A stretch of DNA of 33,196 nt from Chlorobiaceae bacterium. GTDB taxonomy: Bacteria > Bacteroidota > Chlorobiia > Chlorobiales > Chlorobiaceae. The position numbers and the translations under genes were made by a program. A model generated the notes under the pieces. It saw only the letters and a list, made by a program, of their open reading frames with translations. It searched no databases and was not told the DNA's origin. This document shows, one piece after another, positions 7,638 to 13,582 of the stretch (position 1 is its first letter; the number at the start of each line of letters is the position of its first letter). The DNA lies in the NCBI GenBank assembly GCA_012972835.1, contig JABDHK010000023.1, positions 1 to 33,196 on the forward strand, written 5' to 3'.

Positions 7638-9383
7638 ATGAGCATCGCGTTCATTGGCGGTTCTGGAGGATACGCGAGTGCTTCAATATCAATGTCGTAT
7701 CCTGCTGGAACGGCATCAGGCCACCTTGCCGTGATGGTGGTGTCAAACAATAGTATAACGACACCATCAGGTTGGACACTATTGGACAGCGCGGCAAATG
7801 GAGCGATCTATTATAGGACTGTGTCTTCAACATCGTCGTTCAATATCACCATAAGCGGATACGCTACCGCATCTATGGCGACTTTCAGTGGCGCTGCAAT
7901 AGGGAATTATACTGTTGATGGGCAGAACGGCCCGACATTAACAGGGCTTAGTAGCTCTGATTACTGCCTTGCAGCTATAGCGAACACCACATCAACATCA
8001 CCGTCAAATCCGACGGGGTATACCACAGGAAACACGACGAACAATCCGAGTAGATCTTCAGGAATATTCTACAAATCGTCACCGTCATCTTCCGAAACAC
8101 CGGGTAGTTTCGGGAGCATGGCATCAAATGACAATTCGTTCACAATCCAGATAACCGCGACGGGTGCAGGAAGCGATACGGAGAGCCCTGCCGACTCATC
8201 GACAGCAACAGATGCTTCAGCAATTGTTGCAAGCGCATCTCCTTCTGATTCGTCATCATCATCCGACAAACCAGGCATTAACGTAACTCCGGTTTCTGTT
8301 GACTCGTCATCATCATCCGACAAACCAGGCATTAACGTAACTCCGGTTTCTGTTGACTCGTCAAGCTCATCGGATGTGGTAGGGTTGGTATCCGCCATAA
8401 CATCCACTGATTCGTCATCATCGACTGATATTTACGTAATCGGTGTTTCGCTGATAGCTATTGATTCTTCAGTAGCGACAGATTCCGTTATCCAGGGAAA
8501 CTTTGCAACCTATTCGCCTTCAGAGAGGGTTTCTGGTTCAGAAGGCTCATCAATATCAATAACGACAGCAAGATTTGATTCGTCTTCATCGACTGATGTT
8601 GCTACGTTCACATCTGCCCTGAACGCAGCCGACTCAGGATCAGCTGCAGATGCAATTTCATGTGTGATATCATCATACCCTTCAGAGATGTCTACATCAA
8701 CAGACACAAAGTCTGTTATAATCTCTGTGTCGGCTCTTGATTCGTCAGCAACATCAGAGTCAACAGGAATCGTAGTTCTGTCAACAGTTACCGATTCCAG
8801 TTCATCAAATGATACGTTAACAAACGTCTTATCCGTAATCAAAACGACAGATTCCTCTGGGTCTTTTGATTTATTTGGAGCTGTTGTCTCGATATCGACC
8901 AATGACACGTCAGCTCAAACAGATGCGTCGTTTGGTCAAGTGATAATACAGTCCACCGAAACATTAAACAGCAACGACCTTGCAGGAATATCGGTTTCAA
9001 CTTCCATATCAGAAAGTTCTGCGATAAGCGAGAAAGTCTATACGATTTCAGCAATATCCCCAACTGAAACGTCCTTACTTTTCGATAATACTACATTCGG
9101 CACAGCGTTTCTTGCATCTGAAACACTACACATAACGGACGTAGCTTCAGGAGTCTGGATTACCGTGGACATTGGAATCTACGCCCTTCATGCAGTAGAG
9201 CATTGTTCGTTTGTAACTGCATCAGGAGAGCTTATAATGGCTCAAAATCGCACACTCAGTGATCTCATTGGATTTATGCCAAGTGATCTCGATGAAATGA
9301 GCATAACTGGAATGAGTGGTGAATATATTGGCGCAAGCATGTCAGAAATAGAGTTGATAAACCAAAGCGTTTCGACGCAATAA
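7638..9383 (+). CDS. Ser/Asp-repeat tail fibre or adhesin-like protein
   Basis: 581 aa. Residues 1-175 form a beta-rich domain (IAFIGGSGGYASASI, SGWTLLDSAANGAIYYRT) of a type found in phage fibres. From about residue 180 to 500 the protein is built of degenerate units of roughly 18-27 residues, each centred on an acidic-serine motif such as DSSSSTD and followed by a short beta strand (for example VVGLVSAITST). A 54-bp unit is perfectly or nearly duplicated at 8247-8354. The C-terminal 80 residues are not repetitive (SDLIGFMPSDLDEMS) and may be the binding tip. It is likely an extended, surface-exposed virion appendage. Low Lys/Arg content in the repeat region gives a strongly acidic shaft. 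Confidence 0.7.
   Translation: MSIAFIGGSGGYASASISMSYPAGTASGHLAVMVVSNNSITTPSGWTLLDSAANGAIYYRTVSSTSSFNITISGYATASMATFSGAAIGNYTVDGQNGPTLTGLSSSDYCLAAIANTTSTSPSNPTGYTTGNTTNNPSRSSGIFYKSSPSSSETPGSFGSMASNDNSFTIQITATGAGSDTESPADSSTATDASAIVASASPSDSSSSSDKPGINVTPVSVDSSSSSDKPGINVTPVSVDSSSSSDVVGLVSAITSTDSSSSTDIYVIGVSLIAIDSSVATDSVIQGNFATYSPSERVSGSEGSSISITTARFDSSSSTDVATFTSALNAADSGSAADAISCVISSYPSEMSTSTDTKSVIISVSALDSSATSESTGIVVLSTVTDSSSSNDTLTNVLSVIKTTDSSGSFDLFGAVVSISTNDTSAQTDASFGQVIIQSTETLNSNDLAGISVSTSISESSAISEKVYTISAISPTETSLLFDNTTFGTAFLASETLHITDVASGVWITVDIGIYALHAVEHCSFVTASGELIMAQNRTLSDLIGFMPSDLDEMSITGMSGEYIGASMSEIELINQSVSTQ
8247..8354 (+). repeat. 54-bp tandem repeat in the Ser/Asp-repeat fibre
   Basis: Two consecutive 54-bp units, 8247-8300 and 8301-8354, encode two 18-residue units (acidic-serine block followed by KPGINVTPVSV). 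A further partial unit begins at 8355. The nearly identical sequence indicates a recent in-frame duplication. Confidence 0.9.
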
Positions 9384-9394
9384 ACGTTTGAATC

Positions 9395-9670
9395 ATGTTT
9401 TTAGGAACATCTGTCTTGCTCAGCGCTCAAATAACCATTGTTGGAGGAGGGACTCCGGCATCGGTGACGGTATCTATTCTAGCTCCAGACGGGACTATTC
9501 CTGTATTGAATCAGGCGGCAACATATAACTCAGGAACCGGAACGTGGCAATATATTTATCAGAGTGGGTCTAATGGCTCTGGACAATACACGGCACAATG
9601 GAAATCTGTTTACGGTTCTAACGCAGGGAAGACAGAGTCAACATTTGCTTTGCGTCCAACATCTCTTTAA
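9395..9670 (+). CDS. Small beta-rich virion-associated protein
   Basis: 91 aa, with strand-rich sequence: AQITIVGGGTPASVTVSILA, GTWQYIYQS and GQYTAQWKSVYG, which resembles an immunoglobulin-like or fibre-tip module. No signal peptide: the N-terminal MFLGTSVLLS is short and runs directly into the strands. Start lacks an SD and has an ATC-ATG context. It lies between the fibre and the lysis cassette and is probably a minor structural protein. Not recognised beyond that. Confidence 0.55.
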   Translation: MFLGTSVLLSAQITIVGGGTPASVTVSILAPDGTIPVLNQAATYNSGTGTWQYIYQSGSNGSGQYTAQWKSVYGSNAGKTESTFALRPTSL

Positions 9671-9680
9671 AAAAATAAAC

Positions 9681-10022
9681 ATGCAGATAACTCAGGTTGA
9701 TTTCTCGGATTTTGTCGCAATAGGTACAACATCGGTTCTTCTTCTGGCAGGAATTGCCGCTTACTATGCAAAAATGGGATTCGCTCTTAACAAAGAAAAC
9801 GCAGAGTTGAAAGTTTCTCTAAAAGAAGCGGATATCACGAAGTCTCTCAGCACAGTAACGCAAACAGTAAAGCAGATCAGCGATAACCAGTCTTTGCTGA
9901 AAGAGAACCTTGATAAAAGTCTTAGCGAAGTCTTTGATCGTATCAGGACAATCGAACTGAAACATGCAGAAGGGTGTGCATTGCTAAAAAGGTTAAACCC
10001 AAGAACAAACGAAGCATCATGA
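9681..10022 (+). CDS. Membrane-anchored coiled-coil protein of the lysis cassette
   Basis: 113 aa from the ATG at 9681, eleven bases after the previous stop; a longer frame from 9564 would lie inside the preceding gene and is rejected. Residues 8-35 form a single membrane segment (DFVAIGTTSVLLLAGIAAYY) and residues 38-95 a charged coiled coil. This topology fits an inner-membrane spanin (Rz-like), or a single-span holin-type protein. The endolysin start overlaps its stop (ATGA), and a lipoprotein that could be the outer-membrane spanin lies 0.9 kb downstream. No Rz family signature is seen, so the role is inferred from context. Confidence 0.6.
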   Translation: MQITQVDFSDFVAIGTTSVLLLAGIAAYYAKMGFALNKENAELKVSLKEADITKSLSTVTQTVKQISDNQSLLKENLDKSLSEVFDRIRTIELKHAEGCALLKRLNPRTNEAS

Positions 10023-10438
10023 TAAACAGCCGAAACATCAGCGACCTGCACATAAAAGTGCAGCCACTTTGCGAGAAGTTTCTCGATGAGTGCAAGAAGT
10101 CAGGAATTGATATCCTGATTACCAGCACTTACAGGGATATCGAGATCCAGAACGCTCTTTATGCCCAGGGAAGAACCACCCCTGGACACATTGTAACAAA
10201 TGCCCGTGGAGGCCAAAGTTTCCACCAGTACCACGTCGCATTTGATACCGTTCCGGTGATTTGTGGTAAGCCGGTATGGGACGACATGCAGGTATGGCTA
10301 AGCATCGGCCACATCGGGAAATCTTGCGGCCTTGAGTGGGCCGGAGATTGGAAGAGCTTTCCAGAAAAGCCGCATTTTCAGTTTACAGGCGGTCTGTCAT
10401 TAAGAGATTTTCAAGCAGGGAAAACCCTGCCTGAATAA
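10019..10438 (+). CDS. Endolysin, M15-type L-Ala-D-Glu/D,D-peptidase
   Basis: 139 aa. The fold is that of the VanY/CwlK M15 peptidases used as phage endolysins: ITSTYRD at 34-40, SFHQYHVAFD at 67-76 with probable zinc ligands His69 and Asp76, then GLEWAGDW at 104-111 and KPHFQ with His119 as third ligand. These enzymes cut peptide stems in peptidoglycan. His72 stands where most relatives have Gly. There is no signal peptide, so release through a holin is expected. The ATG at 10019 overlaps the stop of the membrane gene upstream (ATGA) and is preferred over an ATG at 9974 inside that gene. Confidence 0.9.
   Translation: MINSRNISDLHIKVQPLCEKFLDECKKSGIDILITSTYRDIEIQNALYAQGRTTPGHIVTNARGGQSFHQYHVAFDTVPVICGKPVWDDMQVWLSIGHIGKSCGLEWAGDWKSFPEKPHFQFTGGLSLRDFQAGKTLPE
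10415..10430 (+). other. Perfect GC-rich hairpin at the end of the endolysin gene
   Basis: GCAGGG-AAAA-CCCTGC forms a perfect 6-bp stem with an AAAA loop covering the last codons of the endolysin gene. No T tract follows, so it is not a standard intrinsic terminator; it may stabilise the end of the mRNA or be incidental. Confidence 0.4.
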
Positions 10439-10472
10439 TAACAACCAACAAAAACAAAAGGAGAACAACACC

Positions 10473-10781
10473 ATGGACTTTTCAAGCATTTCTTCATTTC
10501 TCGCTCCGACGATTATTTTCGCGCTGGGCGCAGTGAAGGCATTTGCCTACGTCAATCAGTACAAGGATAAGCTTGTCCTTGCTGAAAATGCGCTCCAAGC
10601 GGTCAAAGCTGGCGCGGATGGTACGCTGTCACTGCTCGGCGAAGTCGTATCGGCAAGCGCAGACAATAGCCTCAGTCTTGACGAATTTAATCAGATCGTG
10701 AAGACTGCCTCGGACATCCCTGGCGCGATAAGGATCGCCCTGAAAAAGAGCGCTGTCACTAATCCAACGCCAGCCTCATGA
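10473..10781 (+). CDS. Small membrane protein of the lysis cassette, holin candidate
   Basis: 102 aa with a clear SD (AAGGAG upstream of ACACCATGG). Residues 5-28 (SISSFLAPTIIFALGAVKAF) form one membrane segment; the rest is a soluble helical domain with an acidic stretch (NSLSLDEFNQIV). It sits directly after the endolysin and before the spanin-like lipoprotein, which is the usual company of a holin or phage inner-membrane protein. There is no family signature, so holin is only a suggestion. The stop overlaps the next start (ATGA). Confidence 0.55.
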   Translation: MDFSSISSFLAPTIIFALGAVKAFAYVNQYKDKLVLAENALQAVKAGADGTLSLLGEVVSASADNSLSLDEFNQIVKTASDIPGAIRIALKKSAVTNPTPAS

Positions 10782-10999
10782 CGGACTGGATTGAAAAAGT
10801 CACCATAGCGATATGCTATGGTATTGCAAAAGCTCTATCGTCGCCTGGCGTGATGGTAGGGCTTGTCAGGGCCTGGCGGCTGGCGAACGAGCCGCAGGAA
10901 TTAACCGCAAGTAAACCAACAAAAGACGATGACAACTTTATTCGGTCGGCACAAAAAGACGGCTGGGTTAATATCCCTGTTGTTGATAAGCGCGTGTAG
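10778..10999 (+). CDS. Small lysis-cassette protein overlapped by the spanin lipoprotein
   Basis: 73 aa. The N-terminal 30 residues are moderately hydrophobic (VTIAICYGIAKALSSPGVMVG) and the C-terminal half is charged. The ATG overlaps the stop of the previous gene by four bases. Its last 71 bases are overlapped in another frame by the lipoprotein gene, the classical arrangement of an Rz gene with Rz1 partly embedded. Its short length and absence of a strong coiled coil argue against a normal Rz, so I leave the function open. Confidence 0.55.
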   Translation: MTDWIEKVTIAICYGIAKALSSPGVMVGLVRAWRLANEPQELTASKPTKDDDNFIRSAQKDGWVNIPVVDKRV

Positions 11000-11165
11000 C
11001 AGCTCAAATAGAGTAGTGTACCTCGGTAGTGGTACAACCAAGATGGTCCAGCTCAGGGAAACTTTGAAGGGTGTTAAAGTGTGGGTTAAAGATTCCACTG
11101 GAGTTGCAATCCCTATGGCAGCAGACCTGCCTGAAGGGGGATTTTATCGAAAAGATTTAAATTAA
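10929..11165 (+). CDS. Outer-membrane lipoprotein, probable o-spanin (Rz1-like)
   Basis: 78 aa. The N-terminus MTTLFGRHKKTAGLISLLLI is a basic-then-hydrophobic signal that runs into a lipobox with Cys23 (LISAC|SSS), predicting lipid attachment and outer-membrane sorting. The mature part contains RETLKGVKVWVKDSTG and ends LPEGGFYRKD, a pattern I associate with small lipoproteins in phage lysis cassettes of Gram-negative hosts. Overlap in a shifted frame with the preceding gene fits Rz/Rz1 architecture. It implies a host with an outer membrane. The partner inner-membrane spanin could be the product of 9681-10022 or 10778-10999. Confidence 0.7.
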   Translation: MTTLFGRHKKTAGLISLLLISACSSSNRVVYLGSGTTKMVQLRETLKGVKVWVKDSTGVAIPMAADLPEGGFYRKDLN

Positions 11166-11166
11166 G

Positions 11167-11238
11167 ATGATAACATTATTAAGTATAGCTTTAGGTATAC
11201 TTTTATTGACATGCTCCGCAAGGTTCCTTCAGTATTAA
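11167..11238 (+). CDS. Tiny hydrophobic peptide frame, doubtful
   Basis: A 23-codon frame begins two bases after the spanin stop and reads MITLLSIALGILLLTCSARF plus three residues. It resembles an isolated signal or lipobox-like segment (LLTC). There is no SD. It may be a vestige of a lipoprotein or membrane gene cut short when the adjoining integrase relic formed, or mere chance. Confidence 0.25.
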   Translation: MITLLSIALGILLLTCSARFLQY

Positions 11239-11446
11239 TTCATAGGTTCCCGCAACCCCGACAAAAGACAACCAGGCCAACCGATAAAGCGCAATCGCTT
11301 TTTGATGGTGGCGGTCTTTTCCTCTTGATCGCTCCACAAAAATATACTGCCGATGGCAAACCGTTACCCGCGCTGAAAGGATGATGCAGGAATGGTCTGA
11401 TTATCTGGACAAGCTCAAGAAGCCGGTTATATATGCGCTGCCTTAA
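11211..11446 (+). pseudogene. Relic of a DUF4102-type tyrosine integrase
   Basis: Two pieces of a prophage integrase appear in different frames. From an ATG at 11211 a 57-codon frame contains TDKAQSLFDGGGLFLLIAP, the conserved start of the N-terminal DUF4102 arm-binding domain; it stops at 11384. In another frame, 11366-11446 reads TRAERMMQEWSDYLDKL and a few more residues to a stop, which is the typical C-terminal tail of the same enzymes (…RMMQEWADYLD…). The catalytic domain with its Arg-His-Tyr residues, about 300 codons, is absent. An internal deletion with loss of frame explains both pieces. The phage line was therefore once able to integrate but has no other visible integrase here. Confidence 0.75.
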
Positions 11447-11483
11447 CTTGTTTATCGGGTACGTTAAGGATAGGCGCATAAGT

Positions 11484-11639
11484 TTAACTTAGGGGGGTTG
11501 GCAACAAAAAAAAACCTCCCATTTCTGAGAGGTTCCGGATTACTGGCTTAGCGCAATCCCCGGGGCAATGCCCATTAAGTTCACCAAGACTACGGCCAAT
11601 TTCATCTTCACGGTACTCTTCTTGATCATTATTCTTCAT
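11484..11639 (-). CDS. Small reverse-strand gene in the control region
   Basis: 51 aa from the ATG at 11639, which has an excellent SD (GGAGGT, spacer AAC). An upstream in-frame ATG at 11681 lacks this. The protein is acidic at the N-terminus (NNDQEEYREDEIG) and has a Cys pair (HCPGDCAKP). I do not recognise it and see no HTH. It reads away from the early promoter, so it holds the place that a lysogeny or immunity gene has in temperate phages. Oddly, the strong intrinsic terminator on its strand lies inside the reading frame, before the stop codon, so transcripts ending there would have no stop. Confidence 0.5.
   Translation of the reverse strand: MKNNDQEEYREDEIGRSLGELNGHCPGDCAKPVIRNLSEMGGFFLLPTPLS
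11506..11534 (-). terminator. Intrinsic terminator for reverse-strand transcription
   Basis: Read on the minus strand: AACCTCTC, loop AGAAAT, GGGAGGTT, then seven further T. The stem has 8 pairs including one G-T wobble. This is a textbook rho-independent terminator and would end a transcript of about 180 bases from the divergent promoter. Confidence 0.8.
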
Positions 11640-11667
11640 GTTACCTCCAATTATTTTATCTTTTTTT

Positions 11668-11696
11668 TTGATGTTTTCCAATTATTTGGTTATAAT
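11668..11696 (+). promoter_or_regulatory. Strong sigma70-type early promoter
   Basis: A -35 box TTGATG (11668-11673), exactly 17 bases of AT-rich spacer, and a perfect -10 box TATAAT (11691-11696). It reads toward the early gene at 11741, giving a leader of about 35-40 bases. No better promoter is seen ahead of the early genes, so it probably opens the whole rightward early region. Confidence 0.75.
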
Positions 11697-11709
11697 TCTT
11701 TTGTGACAA
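11681..11709 (-). promoter_or_regulatory. Divergent promoter for the small reverse-strand gene
   Basis: On the minus strand TTGTCA (11709-11704), 17 bases, then AATAAT (11686-11681). It overlaps the rightward promoter back to back, so the two would compete or share an operator. The leader leads to the GGAGGT-preceded ATG at 11639. Confidence 0.5.
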
Positions 11710-11740
11710 CTAAGAGACAGTAAAGATACACATAAGCGAC

Positions 11741-12001
11741 ATGATGAAAGAAAAGTTCGATAACAGGAAGCTCAAGGGGATATTTCCGAGAGTTCGTGAT
11801 AGGCTCGAAGAAAGAAAGGGGGTGTCCATTTCAGTGGGAGCTGTCAAGAAAAGATTTCACCGAGATAACCCAATTGTTATGGAAGAGTACAGGGCGATAT
11901 ACGGAGAAATGCTGAGGGATAAAAAGAGTGAAAAGTTGAAGCGAGAAGAGATCAGATGGGAGATTAACCAATTAACTGAAGAGGCAGAAAATGTCAACTA
12001 A
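11741..12001 (+). CDS. Early small basic/acidic helical protein, possible DNA-binding
   Basis: 86 aa, or 85 from a second ATG at 11744. The centre GVSISVGAVKKRFHRDNPIV, flanked by Arg/Lys-rich helices (VRDRLEERK), looks like a small helix-turn-helix with a basic recognition helix. The C-terminus is a charged helix. It is the first gene after the strong early promoter, a usual place for regulators. No SD is evident. I cannot name a family. Confidence 0.6.
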   Translation: MMKEKFDNRKLKGIFPRVRDRLEERKGVSISVGAVKKRFHRDNPIVMEEYRAIYGEMLRDKKSEKLKREEIRWEINQLTEEAENVN

Positions 12002-12041
12002 ACAAAAAAAACCCACCACTGTAAATGAAAAGGAGAGCATT

Positions 12042-12410
12042 ATGAAGCGCATCGCATGGCTAATTATAGGCCTGCTCGTTGGGCAATCGGCAAGCGCAAG
12101 GGCGGAAAGTTCGTATCGGCAGTTTTGCGACTGGAGCAACAACAATCCTTCGTGGGTACCTGTTACTTCTCATATCGCTCTTGGTGCCGGCATTGCGTAT
12201 GCGCTCAGGACGCAGGGAGCAAGTCCAGTTGTAAGCTGGATAGTACCATCAATGATCGGAATTGGTAAAGAAGAATTGCTCGACAAAAACGCCAGCATGG
12301 CGGATATGTCGGAGTGGGCGATTGGAGGAGCTGTTGGTGCCTGGCTTGGTGGTGTTCGGGTTGCTCCGAAACAGGGTGGCGTTTCGGCTGAATTTTCAAC
12401 AACATTTTAA
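12042..12410 (+). CDS. Exported YfiM/DUF2279-like protein
   Basis: 122 aa from the ATG at 12042, which has AAGGAGAG upstream; a longer frame from 11991 lacks an SD and would bury the signal peptide. Residues 1-21 (MKRIAWLIIGLLVGQSASAR A) form a signal peptide with probable cleavage after ARA. The mature part has HIALGAGIAYAL, then GIGKEELLDKNASMADMSEW and GGAVGAWLGG, which matches the general KE..D....DM....GA..GA layout of YfiM-like/DUF2279 envelope proteins. Expressed early, it could alter the host envelope, for example in superinfection exclusion; that is inference. Confidence 0.6.
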   Translation: MKRIAWLIIGLLVGQSASARAESSYRQFCDWSNNNPSWVPVTSHIALGAGIAYALRTQGASPVVSWIVPSMIGIGKEELLDKNASMADMSEWAIGGAVGAWLGGVRVAPKQGGVSAEFSTTF

Positions 12411-12422
12411 TCGGGGAGGAAA

Positions 12423-12632
12423 ATGACACGAGAAGAATTCAACGAATCAAGGTTCGCGTACCTGGACAAATTCAGTAACAAAAATGAGTTCGGTGATAAC
12501 GATGTCTTTTGTCTGCAGACAGTCGATTTCGGTACTGGAAGTATCAGAGACATCTTGGGAAGGCTTCACAAAATGGAAGACATCGAATTAATTATCCATA
12601 AACAACAAAACAGGAACCAACATGTCAAATGA
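12423..12632 (+). CDS. Hypothetical early protein
   Basis: 69 aa with a strong SD (GGGGAGGAAA just before the ATG). Soluble, mixed charge, beginning MTREEFNESRFAYLDKFSNK, and with GTGSIRDILGRLHKMEDIEL near the C-terminus that looks helical. No known motif. It overlaps the DUF6948-like gene by 11 bases, so the two are probably translated together. Confidence 0.6.
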   Translation: MTREEFNESRFAYLDKFSNKNEFGDNDVFCLQTVDFGTGSIRDILGRLHKMEDIELIIHKQQNRNQHVK

Positions 12633-12966
12633 AATCACGATTAATGGGGAAATTTACACAAAAAAGATTCCACCGACGGAATCGGCTAAGCACGTATTGA
12701 TACGCACTTATTCGGCTGGCGTGCATTTTGGCGAACTAGTCAGGCATGACGGGATGGAAGTGGAGTTAAATAACGCTCGCCGAATATGGTCGTGGAACGG
12801 GGCAAATACACTGTCCGACATAGCTGAAAAAGGGCTGAAAAACGTCAAAGAAAGCCGGATATCTTTGACGGTAAAGTCAATAATCCTAACCCAAGCGATA
12901 GAGATTATACCACTATCTCATATCGCTTTGAAATCATTAAATGAGGTGGCGGAATGGACGGTATAA
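12622..12966 (+). CDS. DUF6948-like phage protein
   Basis: 114 aa. The sequence VLIRTYSAGVHFGELVRHDG, ARRIWSWNGANTLSDIAEKG and the end ILTQAIEIIPLS...EVAEWTV match a small phage family I recall as DUF6948. Its molecular role is unknown. The same family is often followed by a short Gly-rich gene, as it is here: the stop overlaps the start of the Gly-rich repeat gene by 13 bases. Short SD-like AGGAA precedes the start. Confidence 0.75.
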   Translation: MSNEITINGEIYTKKIPPTESAKHVLIRTYSAGVHFGELVRHDGMEVELNNARRIWSWNGANTLSDIAEKGLKNVKESRISLTVKSIILTQAIEIIPLSHIALKSLNEVAEWTV

Positions 12967-13211
12967 ACTATGGCTATGGCGATGGCGATGGCTCTGGCGA
13001 TGGCTCTGGCTATGGCTCTGGCGATGGCGATGGCTCTGGCTATGGCTCTGGCGATGGCAAAGGCTATGGCGATGGCAATGGGTCTGGCTCTGGCGAAGGC
13101 TATGGCGAAGGCTATGGCGAAGGCTCTGGCGATGGCGAAGGCAATGGCAATGGCTCTGGCGATGGCAAAGGCTATGGCGATGGCAATGGGTCTGGCTCTG
13201 GCGATGTATAA
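12954..13211 (+). CDS. Gly-rich dipeptide-repeat protein
   Basis: 85 aa, nearly every second residue Gly, in units Gly-X where X is Asp, Ser, Tyr, Lys, Glu or Asn (MDGINYGYGDGDGSGDG and on). GAGGTGGCGG before the ATG serves as SD. The DNA is a degenerate hexanucleotide array (GGCGATGGCTCT type), so all three forward frames are open; the alternatives would encode Met-Ala or Trp-Arg/Leu repeats. I choose this frame because of its SD, its overlap with DUF6948 and the known pairing with such Gly-rich genes. The protein is acidic and disordered; function is unknown. Confidence 0.65.
   Translation: MDGINYGYGDGDGSGDGSGYGSGDGDGSGYGSGDGKGYGDGNGSGSGEGYGEGYGEGSGDGEGNGNGSGDGKGYGDGNGSGSGDV
12970..13208 (+). 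repeat. Hexanucleotide repeat array with a 55-bp direct repeat
   Basis: About 40 copies of a degenerate 6-bp unit (GGCGAT, GGCTCT, GGCTAT, GGCAAA, GGCAAT, GGCGAA). Within it 13042-13096 and 13150-13204 are identical over 55 bp, offset 108 bp, which shows recent segmental duplication inside the array. Confidence 0.9.
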
Positions 13212-13227
13212 TTAAAAAGGAGGAAGA

Positions 13228-13374
13228 ATGAAAAAGCTTTTGGCGGAGATCGGGCGCGTGATCAGGTACTCGATCACACGAGAGACCAAGTTTTATGAGA
13301 TCGTAAAGTTTACCGAGGCCGGCATTTTGATGGCTGAAGACAGCTATCAGATACCGATAGAGGAGGAAGGATGA
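13228..13374 (+). CDS. Small hypothetical early protein
   Basis: 48 aa (MKKLLAEIGRVIRYSITRET, continuing KFYEIVKFTEAGILM and an acidic end). A near-perfect SD (AAGGAGGAAG) lies 6-7 bases before the ATG. Amphipathic, with no known motif. The stop overlaps the start of the next membrane-protein gene (ATGA), and the acidic tail codons (GAGGAGGAAGGA) double as the SD of that gene. Confidence 0.65.
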   Translation: MKKLLAEIGRVIRYSITRETKFYEIVKFTEAGILMAEDSYQIPIEEEG

Positions 13375-13556
13375 GCACTATCGACATAATAAAGAACACA
13401 CTCGTCATAATGATTATAGGGCTAATGATGGCTCCTGTAATCGACGGGGAAACGATAACCATGACATCTTTTGCAGGAATCTGTTCTGCCGTAATTCTTG
13501 GTATTATTCAGGCGCTTGAGGCGATAGCGGAGTGGAATATACCTAAGCCATTATAA
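13371..13556 (+). CDS. Small two-span membrane protein, paralogue A
   Basis: 61 aa. Two hydrophobic segments (residues 11-24 and 33-52) are joined by a loop with PVIDGETIT. It shares the pattern M.TI...K...V.MI.GL...P.IDGE..T with the next gene, so the two are tandem paralogues. The SD GGAGGAAGG overlaps the previous gene. Probably in the inner membrane; no holin or exclusion family recognised. Confidence 0.65.
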   Translation: MSTIDIIKNTLVIMIIGLMMAPVIDGETITMTSFAGICSAVILGIIQALEAIAEWNIPKPL

Positions 13557-13582
13557 TCAACGATCAAAAACGGAGAGGAAGA

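Noticed and set aside
8069-9063. Acidic reverse-strand frames in the Ser/Asp-repeat fibre region
   Set aside because: Antisense to Ser/Thr/Asp codon repeats; no SD and no domain.
11240-11479. 79-codon reverse frame over the integrase relic
   Set aside because: Lies antisense to sequence with recognisable integrase residues and has no start signal.
12941-13231. Alternative forward frames encoding Trp/Arg/Leu or Met-Ala repeats
   Set aside because: Product of the 6-bp periodicity. Only the Gly-X frame has an SD and fits the gene order.
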